This document shows, in pieces, positions 54,620 to 64,000 of a stretch of DNA of 64,000 bases (position 1 is the stretch's first letter; each line of letters begins with the position of its first letter). The notes under the pieces are model-generated. The model was given only the letters and a program-made list of their open reading frames with translations, was not told where the DNA came from and did not search any database. The translations under genes were made by a program, and so were the position numbers. This DNA is from Malania oleifera (Eukaryota; Streptophyta; Magnoliopsida; Santalales; Ximeniaceae), in contig NC_080421.1 of NCBI RefSeq assembly GCF_029873635.1, positions 124,001 through 188,000 of the forward strand, written 5' to 3'.

Positions 54620-56020
54620 TTGTATTAAGAACCAAAACAATGAACAATAGATGACGACAAGATTTCCTCTAGATACAATAATCCACAACCAGAAATATTA
54701 CGCTGGAGCTGCCTTCCATTCCCTTCGAAGAACAATGAACCCAACAAAACCAAAAGAATGGACCCAGAACAAAGGAAAGAACACTACTCTATCCCATAAG
54801 AGACTAGGAGAGGATGTACAGCACTTAAATTTTATCATGTTCTTCTCGATTAAGGGGATCATAAAATAACAAAAATTGCTCCACTCCATAATACACACTT
54901 CCTACTTAAACAAAAACCCCTATCCCTTACGAGCAGCAACAGAGCAAGAGATCTCTCACATTCCAAGGCACTAACCAAAGCTTCACCTGCATATGAGAAA
55001 ACAGCACTCCAAAGTTGTGATGCCACCTTACAGGCAGAAAGAGACATTCATTCATTTCATTGGACTCACGGCCCATCAAGCACATGTTGAGAGACATATA
55101 GGGCCTTCTTGTCTGTAACACATCATGCACATTAATTCTAGTCAACATTATAGTCAAGATAAAGGTCCAGATTTTCCAAGGAACCTTGGCCCTCCAAATG
55201 ATGTGGCCCCAAGAAAAATGTTGGGAGAAGGGGTTCCTAAGAGATGTGGAACAAAAGATTTTCAAGAGAACAGCTCTAAATCACCCTACCTCACTCTCAT
55301 CCTCCCTATTGGTAGGAAAAAGGCAGCCCAACGCAAAAAACAAGGTGTTGAACTCATCGACCTCGCTTTCGTTGAGATTCCTAGAAAAATGGAAGTTCCA
55401 CGAAAGAGTGCCCCTATTAGAAGCTAATAGATGCGTTAAAAAGAGAATAAATCTTAAATAAACAAGGCACCAAACCAAACCTCACCCACCCACACGTCCT
55501 CCCAAAAATGCACCCTATTTCCATTTCATGCTTTGAAGCAGGTGGGAGGAAAGAACTAACTCTCTATGGACACAAACTTCCGAGGGCATGCATGAGAAAT
55601 AATACCACTTCCTCCTATCTCCCACTCAATTTGATTGAATCCATATTTATTTTTGATCACCTTGTGCCATAAGGAGTTCACTTCTAGTGGAAACTTCGAC
55701 GACCATTTACAGATTAGGAAGATGTTTTCAAATACCACATTGCCAAGCCCTTGTACCACTGTAGAGCCTGGAGGTTTTCAAAAGCCCTGTAAAAAGAGAG
55801 GAAATAAATAGGAATGTTTCAAAGAGGCACTAATAATTATGCCACAATCCCTTAGAGACAAATGCACACTTTTCTAACCCTCAAATCTCCTATTCATTTT
55901 CTCAATCATAAGGTCCCAAAAGGTCATGGAATTTCAATTGCCTCCAAACAAGAAAAAAAGATAAGAAAACAACCATTCAAAGGGAAACAACCTCCCCCCT
56001 TCTTTAAAAAAAAAAAAATT
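54620..56020 (-). mobile_element. L1-type LINE fragment, late RT to zf-RVT region
   Basis: Reading leftwards in broken frames: FWDLMIEKMNRRFEG near 55895-55950 (end of RT), ISHACPRKFVSIES near 55565, SWNFHFSRNLNESEVDEF near 55350, and the zf-RVT block HIIWRAKVPWKIWTF with RINVHDVLQTRRP near 55090-55230. No complete frame remains. It abuts the truncated end of the gypsy at about 56020. Confidence 0.78.
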
Positions 56021-56136
56021 AGAACTCTCTAAATTCCCAATTTGACCCAACATCCCACCCTTGGACAAGTTGATCTCTAAACTCAACATCTTGAAGATTT
56101 TAAGCAAGATAAATAGTAGAATAGTCTCTTCTTCCT

Positions 56137-59100
56137 CTAATGCTTGCTAAGATTTTTTACACAAGGGAAAAAAAGGATGATGGAAATTATGCAAACATGG
56201 TGACGCTCCCCATTGAGCCTCTCATCGGGAATATATAACATGTAAGCACTAGAACTTATTTCCTTGAGAACTTTGAATGGTCCCATTTTTTTGGCATGAA
56301 GCTTTCTTACCTTTCCTGAAGGAATCCGTTCAGGGCAAATTCGAACCATAACCATATCACCTTCTGAAAATTCCTGCATCCTGCGATGTACATCAGCAAT
56401 AGATTTATAATGCTCATTGCTTAAATTAATTTTCATTCTTATCTTAGAGTGTAAATCATGTATGTGCTTTGCAAATGTATCAGCCTGCTCGCTGACTCTA
56501 GACTCAAGTTGTAATAGAATGAGATCTACAAGCTTCCTAGAATTATATCCTGTAACAACTAGAAATGGGCTAAGTCTTGGGGTCCTATTCACTGAACTAC
56601 TGAACACAAACTCGGCCATAGAAAGGCATAAATCCCAGTTGTGATGTTATCACCAACCAAACATCTCAATAGGTCCTCCAGGCTCCTATTCACCACTTCA
56701 ATCTGCCCATCAATCTGTGGGTGATATGCACTAGAAAATTTTAGCTTAATACCTAGTAATGCCCATAAGGTTTTCCAGAAGTAGCTCACAAACTTCACAT
56801 CCCTATCGAAAACAATGATTTTGGGAAGACCATGAAGTCTCACTACTTCCCTGAAAAATATAGTGGCAATCCTATAGGCCTCATGTGTTTTATTGCATGG
56901 AATAAAATGTGACATTTTTGAAAATTTGTCCACAACAACAAACACTGAATCATTTCCCCTGGCAGTCCTAGGAAGACCTAACAAAAAGTCCATACTAATA
57001 TCTTGCCATGGGATGTGTGGCACAGGCAAAGGGGTATACAATCCTGAGTTCTATTTCCTACCCTTCATTGTCTGACAAGTATGGCATTGTGAAACAATCC
57101 TAGCAACATCTCTCTTCAGACTAGGCTAGTAGAATCTATCCTCAATCATAGCTATGGTCTTATCTCTACCGAAGTGACCCGTTGCACCTCCAGCATGTGA
57201 TTCCCAAATAAGCTGGTCACATAGAGATGTGGATGGGATACACAGTCTAGCTCCTCTAAAAAGAAATCCATCATAAATCACAAAGTCTGGATGAGATCTA
57301 GGAACTCCCTGCAGCAAATTAGAAAAGATAACACAAAAGTCTTTATACTAAGATACTGTTGCTTGATGCTATCGAAGCCAACAACTTTCACCTGAAGAGT
57401 TTGTATGCTGGCTACAACTCGGCTCAAAGTATTAGCAACCTTGTTCTCAACACCAGCTCGGTGTTTATTTGAGTACAAAGGTGTACTACTGTATGTACTT
57501 GACCCATTTCATATGTCTATGCCCTAACTTCTTCTAAGTATGTAAATACCTAAGGGTCTGGTGGTCTGAGTACAAGTCAAACTCCAAAGGAAGGAGGTAG
57601 TGTCTCCAGTGTCACAGTAACTGTACTACAGTATAAAATTCCCTGTCATAGGTAGGATACCACTGTTTTGCCTCATTCAACTTCTCACTAAAGAAGGCTA
57701 TGGGGTGTCCCTCCTGACTAAGTACTCCTCCAATGCCTACACCTAAGGTGTCACATGCAACCTCAAATAATTTCTGGAAATCTAGAAGGTGTAGCAACGG
57801 TGCCTTAGTCATCAAATCTTTTATATCCAAAGAGGCTTTTGTCGCAGATTTCAACCATGCAAATTCTCCTTTCTTGAGGCAGTTTGTAATGGGGGTCATG
57901 ATGGTGCCAAAGTTCCTAATGAACCTCCTATTGAATATGGCTAACCCATGAAAACTCCTCGCATCATGTATATTACGGGGAGTAGGCCAATCTCTAATGG
58001 CTTTGACCTTATCAGGGTCAACAAAAACGCCATGCTCAAACACAACAAAACCAAGGAAGATGACGTGTGTAGTCATGAAAGTACACTTCTTTAAATTGGC
58101 ATACAACTTCTGCTTCCTCAAAACCTCAAACACGCTCCTCAAATGGACAAGGTGCTCCTTCCTATTCTAACTATAAATCAATATATCATCAAAATAGACT
58201 ACAAGGAAGTGTCCAATGAAAGGCCTTAATACCTCAGTCATGACTCTCATGAAAGTGCTCGGTGCGTTAGTTAGGCCAAATGGCATGATTAACCACTCAT
58301 ATAACCCATCCTTCGTCTTGAAGGCAGTTTTCTACTCATCTCCCGGTCTGATCCTAATCTAATGGTATCCACTTTTAAGGGCTATCTTTGAAAAAATCTT
58401 GGATCCTACCATCTGATCAAGCATATCATCTAGTCTACGTATGGGAAACATATACTTGACGATGATCTTGTTGATTGCTCTATTATCGATGCACATGCTC
58501 CTAGTGCCATCTTTCTTGGGAGTGAGAAGAGCAGGGCAGGCACATGGACTCATGCTCTCCTGAATAAAACTCTTTTCCCTCAGTTCATTCACTTGTTTCA
58601 TCAACTCCTCATGTTCTCTCAGGTCATTCTATAATGTGGTAAATTAGGCAAAGATGAACCAGGAACAAGGTCAATGACTTGTTGAATGTCTCTCATGGGA
58701 GGTAACTCACTAGGTGGCTCAGAGATGACATCCTCAAACTCAAAAAGTATGGGTGATACTTCCAGTGGTGTTTCATGCTCAGGAAGGGGCACCTTAGTCT
58801 CCCTAGTAACAACCACATACACTACCTGTGTATCTCGACTCTCCCACACAAACTGCTTTTTACTCATAATATTCAATGATTTTCCACTAGTTTTTGTCTT
58901 TTCCTTCTTCTTTTTCTCACCTTTCGACTCTAGTGGGCTCAAAACAATTCTCTTGCCATTACACCTAAAGGAATAAGTGTTGGCACGCCCATTCTGTGAG
59001 ACATCCAAATCATACAACCAAGGTCATCCTAACAAAATATGAGCAACGTCCATGGGAAGGACATCACACCAAATCTCGTCCTCATAATCACCAATCTTAA

Positions 59101-59251
59101 TGGGGACTATGCATCTATGGCTCATGGGCATGGTAGTGGCATCAACCCAAGCTACTTTATATGGTTGTGGGTGTGGCTCAACTTTCAATCCCAACTTCTC
59201 AGCTGCGGATTTAGACACAACATTCATACAGCTACCACCATCTATGATCAT
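56137..59251 (-). pseudogene. gypsy pol (protease, RT, RNase H, integrase)
   Basis: The protease (59024-59251) has MIIDGGSCMNVVSKSAAEKL and ends DVAHILLG. The RT piece (58359-58604) reads [20 protein letters not shown] and [13 protein letters not shown]. RNase H lies in 57612-58142, with HPIAFFSEKLNEAKQWYPTY and YDREFYTVVQ near its end. The integrase has the zinc-finger piece HAGGATGHFGRDKTI (57126-57317), core text [19 protein letters not shown] and [15 protein letters not shown], with [15 protein letters not shown] after the catalytic glutamate (56589-57041). The C-terminal frame 56137-56619 has HRRMQEFSEGDMVMVRICPE and HAKKMGPFKVLKEI. Frames are broken in several places. Confidence 0.85.
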
Positions 59252-59611
59252 CTTGCAAACTTTACTCCCACACTTGATGCAAGTGTGGAAAATAAAAGTG
59301 CGACGTCAGTCCTCCTAATCCTTGGGAATGGTCATAATGAGTCTCATCACACTCAACTAGGCACTCTCATCTGGCTCACTTGACAACTCATCCTCACTAG
59401 GTACAACTTCAGGAACATATACTTGATCCTCCTCGGGCTCGTCCTCACCATCTTCCTTATCAAAGGTCAAGTTCCTGGTGGGACATTATTTGGTAAAGTG
59501 TCTCTATGTATGGCACCTGAAGCACACTGCATTGCCAGAACTCTAGCGACAGGATCCAGTCATGGGTGCTTTTCCCTTGTCCATAGGCTGCTGGACTATG
59601 GGATTGCTCCC

Positions 59612-60369
59612 TCAAGAGGTGACTTGACCTAATTGCGCTGGTCGGGACTTGTCATAGCTTTGTACCCTTCGGGAGTATGGCTCACTTAAAGAGGTACTAA
59701 ACTGTTTTCCCATGGGCCCTTTATTCATTTGCTCAAAGTCATAAGCTAAATTATAGGGTTCAAGAGACTCAATTAGATGGGGAAACATTTCTCTCCTCAG
59801 TTCAGGCTTTAACCCTATGTGATATCGAGAGATTTGCTGACTAACAGTCTCATAGACACCGCATCTTATAGACAACTCATTGAATTGACTCATGTATTTT
59901 GACACAGTCATGCTACCCTGACGCAAATTGTAGGGCTGATCCATAAGGCACTCTCTATAGCTAAGGCATATATACTTCTCCCTCAACGTATCCTTCATTA
60001 GGTCCCAAAGCTCAACGTATCCTTCATTCAACCAATGGAGCTTGGCTTGCCCCGTCAACCTCATTTTTGCAAACTTAACCCGATGAGGGTCAATCATCCT
60101 ATACCAATCAAAATAAGAAGAGGTCGTTCTCTAGGAGGCATAGGTGGCTCTCTAGGATGTTCATCATCATTGCCTAGCCCAAGGGGCGGCTCTAAATTGT
60201 CTTGGGGTGGGTTATGGACTAGTTGGACTTCCAACCTATCTAGTCTTTGGCCGGTCTCAACTAGCTTTTGATTCAAATCACGGACTTGATCTTGAAGTTC
60301 ATCTATTGAGGTAGCTCTCTCAACATCAGTCCTACGACCTCGGTAAGAATTCCTGGATCGAGTAGCCAT
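59612..60369 (-). pseudogene. gypsy gag, frameshifted
   Basis: The likely start is Met at 60369 (MATRSRNSYRGRRTDVER), followed by a coiled-coil-like stretch (ELQDQVRDLNQKLVETGQRL) and a proline-rich patch. The frame shifts near 60095, and capsid text follows in 59612-60097 (KFAKMRLTGQAKLHWLNEGY, SVSKYMSQFNEL-like, RYHIGLKPELRREMF). A zinc knuckle further left, near 59480-59540, is not clearly readable. Confidence 0.8.
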
Positions 60370-60466
60370 CCTAGGGGTTGGGGAAAGGATTCGGCCAACA
60401 CAAGGGCAGCCCTTTAGAATGGTGTTTTTGTCACACAAAGTAGGGTCAAATGTGAACCTAACCTAG

Positions 60467-60478
60467 GCTCTGATACCA
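60467..60478 (-). promoter_or_regulatory. primer binding site of the gypsy element
   Basis: The minus strand reads TGGTATCAGAGC, three bases from the LTR edge at 60482. Confidence 0.85.
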
Positions 60479-60481
60479 ATA

Positions 60482-61780
60482 TGATGTAGGACGGTTCTAA
60501 GTAGCCCTAGTCCTACGGTTGACCCTCTTTGTAGCACACACACAATATCAAAATCTATAGGAATAATTGATTTAACCAATTATGAACATCACAAACATAT
60601 TCTACTGATCACAAGTTGTTGAGATTTTGAAAACATATATGATTTGGTTTAAAAGCCCATAGTTAATCATTTCTTTCAAGTAATCAAGTTCATTTTAAAA
60701 GATGTTATATTAGAAGTTTTAGATCACGAGTCCTAGCGTACAAATCAAATATCCCTAAGCATATTACTAGCAAACATGTTCATGTTGAAAATCTAGGAAG
60801 ATTCAAAAAGAATGACCAAGGTTTTTCAATCAAGGACTCAGGTAGAGTTTCAAGGCTCACAAGGTAACTTTAGGGGCTATTTTAGATGGTCACAAACAAG
60901 GAATTGAAACAAACTTACCAAAAGGTTCAGAATGACAAACACCAAGACACACAAGTGCTCGCACCACGAACAAGCTTGTTGATCCTTAGGAATCTTGAGA
61001 CAAGAATGAAGCTTCAGGTGGTTGTGGCTGTGAGCTATCAAAGAGGAGTGGGTGTGTAGTGTTGATGATGACGTTGAAGTTGTCGTGGTCTCTCACCACC
61101 CAATCTTAGGGGAGATGGAATGTAGCCTCACTACACACTCACAAGCCAAGGAACAAGATTCACAAGTTCAAGCAAAAGCTTCTTTTTTTAATTGATAATG
61201 CAAGATGCCTTTTACAATACAAGTGATGGCATATTTATAGCCTTACATGAGCATGCACATGACTTGCACATGGCTTCTTAAGAGATTAAAGAAAATAAAA
61301 AAGTAAAATAAACATTTAAAACATAGGTAATGATTTTCCTAGGAAATAGTTTGTCATAGGAAATAGGTGCCTAGGAACTAGAATAATTATGATAGTGGAG
61401 TCTAGGAACTTAAAATGAAATAAATGCTTCTTGAAAACAACAAGACTCTTTGACTTGCAAGCTGTCATGCTTCTTGAAAAACCAAGACTCTTTGACTTGC
61501 AAATTGTCGTCCTCTTTCCAAGCTAGATACCAAGAGAAACTTCAATTGCTGCAAATAAAGTTCACATCCGCGAAAGATACTCGAGGTGCATGTTGATCCC
61601 CATCAATTGGGTTGATGAAGGTGATGGCTTGAGCTTAAGGAAGGAGCGTGAAAGTGCAAGGTGTGAGTGTTCAAGTCACTAACAAACTTGTGCTATTTAG
61701 TGGATTGTGAGAAATCAAATTGTGGAAGATAGGCGCCAATTAAGGATTAATTGATGGAATATAGGAATTAGCACTTGATG
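60482..61780 (-). repeat. 5' LTR of the gypsy element, right limit uncertain
   Basis: It starts at the primer side with TGATGTAGG and is non-coding. A minus-strand TATA box (CTATAAATAT) lies at 61231-61240, so U3 should extend further right, perhaps into the minisatellite. Two similar units occur near 61431 and 61471 (ATGCTTCTTGAAAAC and ATGCTTCTTGAAAAAC, each followed by AAGACTCTTTGACTTGC). Confidence 0.6.
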
Positions 61781-61789
61781 TGCGAAATT

Positions 61790-62110
61790 AAGATTCAACT
61801 AAGTCCCATTTTTGAAAACGAAGTCCAATGAAATCTGGATTTCAGAAATTGAAACGGTAATTGAGCTTCAATTAGAAAATTAAGGTTCAATTGAGCCTCT
61901 AAGGACTAAGGTTCAATTTTGGAGGGTCAATGACAATTAAACTTCAATTGCAAAATTAAGGATCAACTGAATCCCAATTTTAGAGTGGAAGTCCAATTAG
62001 GTCTTGATTTTAGGAATTGAGGCACGATTGGGCTTTGATTAGAGAATTGAAGTTCAATTGGGCCTTGAATTTGAAAATTGGTGCTCAATTGGGTCTCAAC
62101 TTAGCGGTTT
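61790..62110. repeat. degenerate minisatellite, unit about 30 bp
   Basis: About ten imperfect units of the type AATTGGGCTTTGATTAGAGA plus AATTGAAGTTC are seen. The best preserved units are at 62020-62100. Similar text (GAATTGAAATTGAGGTTCAA) resumes at 63919 after the L1 fragment. Confidence 0.7.
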
Positions 62111-62154
62111 TGAGCTTGGATTGGATATTTGGTTAAAATTTTCAGATTGAATCA

Positions 62155-63905
62155 AAAAAAAAAATGTAGCAAAAGAAAATTCATTAATAGAGAGAAAATT
62201 ACAAGGAAGCACAATAAGACATCTCCCAAAAAAATAGGGAACAAACCAAAAAATAAAAAACTAAAACAACAAATCAGAAAGCCAATCAATTCTTCCAATC
62301 CCTATTTAAATCCTGAAAACTACTTTCCTTGAAAATTTCAAACCCGACAAAGCATAAAGAAGTCAAAAGCTGAATCATTTCTCACACCATAGACGAATTC
62401 AACTTCCCAGAAAAAGTCTACACATTACATTCCAACCATAAATCCCATAAAACTACATACTTGCTACACTTCCAAAAAGCAGCCCTATCCTTCCTTCCTT
62501 CCAAAGTCGGAAAAATAAGTGACTAACAAGCCTTCCACCGAACAGGGGCATGCCCCAACTCTCTTCTATAATACTGAACAAATTATTCCAAATCCTTATG
62601 TAAAATCACAATGCAAAAAGAGAAGAGAGGCTGTTCTAGAATCCCTATAACATAACACACAAAAATCTGGATAGAAAGCCTTCAAAGGTCTCCTAATCTG
62701 CAACAATGTATTGGTATAAATTTTTTAAGCACAACCAAACAAGTAAACGCTTTAATTTTTAGAGGAATTTTAACCTTCCAAATAATAGCATAAAGAGGAA
62801 AGGCAGAGTTTGAATAAGTCAAAAATTCAAAGAAAGATTTACAAGAAAACACCCCCAAATGGTCTAGACACCAAGTAAAAAAATCCCTACCCAAGGATAA
62901 TTTGCAATTGTTCAATACGCACAACAAGGAAGTCAACTCCACCTCCATTATTTCCCTATCATTTAGAGGTCTCCTGAAATGAAGATCCCAAGAGACTAGA
63001 AAGCTACTCACATTTTCCATAAAGAAAAAGATACCTTTGTTTGGCTCAGAGCACAATCTAAAAAGACAAGGAAGGGAAGTGGAAAAAGAATCATTCCTAA
63101 GCCAAGGGTCTTTCCAAAAACGAATCCGGGAATCCTGGGAGGGGTGAAAATAGAGTAAATCTAGGAAATGGACCTCTATGGACTCCCCAAAGAACATGTC
63201 AAACTAGCATTGGTATCCCACCCATTCTCATCCAACCCAAACTTACTATGAATAACTCTTATGTCGTAGGGAATTATCTTCTAAAGGGAAGCACAACAAC
63301 CATTTGGCAAACAGAGCGGTGTTTTAACACACCAAATTACCAAGACCCAAACCCCCCCCCCCCCCAAAAACCCTTTTTAGACTTACAAACCTCCACACAG
63401 ATTACTAAATGGTACCTACGACCCATACCGAACAACAACAAATTTCTCATAATTCTCTCAAGTTTGCTAGCAATCCCCACTAGAATTCTAAAAACAGACA
63501 AAAAAAATACAACGGAATGCTAGAGAGGCAAACCTGGATAAGTGCAATTCTAACCTCAAAAGAAAAAAGGGCACCCTTCCAACCATCTAATCTCTTCATA
63601 ATCCTTTCCACTACTGGATTCAAGAAATCCGCCCCTTTAGGATTCCCTCCCAACGAAACTCTTAAATAAATTAGGGGCTAGTCCAATAGGCCACACCCAG
63701 CATCCGCTTCCCAGTCGGCTGCTAAACCACTTTTTCCCAAATTAATCTTAAGCCCAAAAACACTCTCAAAAACATGAAGTATATCCAAAATTCTTCTCAA
63801 CGAGAGGTCATGATCATCAAGAAAAAAAATGGAATCATCAGCAAATTGGAGATGAGAAACCACCACCCCCTAATTCCCCACACCTAATCCTTAACCAACC
63901 CTCTA
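62155..63905 (-). mobile_element. L1-type LINE fragment, 5' truncated, inserted in the minisatellite
   Basis: Reading leftwards, the RT motif VSHLQFADDSIFFLDDHDLS is at 63800-63866 (catalytic FADD), followed by FGLKINLGKSGLA. Then come SRIRFWKDPWLRND and SWDLHFRRPLNDREIMEVEL at 62900-63150, and the zf-RVT text IIWKVKIPLKIKAF near 62760. Frames are broken between the blocks and a 14-base C-run sits at 63352-63365. Minisatellite sequence lies on both sides. A clear poly(A) tail was not found at the left end. Confidence 0.8.
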
Positions 63906-63912
63906 TCAACTG

Positions 63913-64000
63913 CCCTATGAATTGAAATTGAGGTTCAATTTTCGTGTATAGAGTGAAATTAAAAGCCAAAATTTGTTCATTGCATAGGATAAGGTTGAAA
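63913..64000. repeat. minisatellite continuation after the L1 fragment
   Basis: GAATTGAAATTGAGGTTCAATTTTCG matches the unit at 61790-62110 and reaches toward the window edge. Confidence 0.55.

Larger units (their letters stand above)
56021..62110 (-). mobile_element. Ty3/gypsy retrotransposon, 3' truncated, with 5' LTR
   Basis: The 5' LTR edge is at 60482 (TGATGTAGGACGG), with the priming site (plus-strand GCTCTGATACCA) at 60467-60478. Gag, protease, RT, RNase H and integrase run leftwards to about 56137. No second LTR is found before the L1 fragment, so the 3' end is lost. The right limit of the LTR is not determined and may lie within the minisatellite at 61790-62110. Confidence 0.85.

Noticed and set aside
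1..64000. CRISPR arrays, tRNA genes, bacterial operons or phage
   Set aside because: No spaced direct repeats and no tRNA cloverleaf are seen. The tRNA-like matches are retrotransposon priming sites, and all recognisable coding is plant nuclear or retrotransposon.

Overview
The window is nuclear DNA of a flowering plant, most likely a eudicot with a repeat-rich genome. The evidence is an intron-rich plant ARF-GEF gene on the minus strand, surrounded and invaded by plant-type LTR retrotransposons (Ty1/copia and Ty3/gypsy), RTE- and L1-type LINEs, a Cassandra TRIM and non-autonomous elements. I see no bacterial, organellar, CRISPR or rRNA/tRNA gene content.

Left part (1-26404) is a pile of transposable elements. 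Bases 1-3066 are the 3' half of a copia element on + with its 3' LTR. Bases 3067-4690 are the 5' end of a Tat/Athila-like gypsy element (LTR end, PBS, start of gag). Bases 4696-6419 are a lone gypsy LTR. Bases 6425-7171 are a complete Cassandra element, whose LTRs carry a 5S rRNA-like sequence. Bases 7172-10130 are the end of a Sirevirus-like copia with a 1.85-kb LTR. A second Sirevirus-like remnant (10131-10800 and 15547-19067) is split by a 4.7-kb non-coding LTR element with a perfect 5-bp target duplication (10806-15541). Bases 19068-21315 are AT-rich and mostly unexplained. Bases 21316-25974 are a whole but dead copia element on the minus strand.

Middle part (26405-47759, minus strand) holds the only host gene I can support: the 3' three quarters of a BIG-type Sec7 ARF guanine-nucleotide exchange factor, best matched by eye to BIG5 (BEN1/MIN7). 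Nine exons join in phase with GT-AG introns to give about 1,262 residues. They run from just before the Sec7 domain to the stop codon. The roughly 480 N-terminal residues (DCB/HUS region) expected for the family were not found and probably lie beyond the right edge. One intron (28229-40605) has grown to 12.4 kb by nested insertion: an RTE LINE, a chromovirus-type gypsy element inside it, and a second RTE LINE inside the gypsy. Another intron holds a large foldback (MITE-like) inverted repeat.

Right part (47760-64000) is again transposable elements, possibly all within one giant 5' intron of the same gene: a minus-strand copia (48028-52558), an RTE 3' fragment, an L1 fragment, a 3'-truncated minus-strand gypsy with its 5' LTR, and an L1 fragment inserted into a roughly 30-bp degenerate minisatellite.

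The most interesting signals are the Cassandra element, arrays of a CTCGTCGACGAG-like palindrome just upstream of the TATA box in three LTRs from both superfamilies, and the three-level nest inside a living gene. All boundaries, phases and similarities were judged by reading; no alignment or database search was run.
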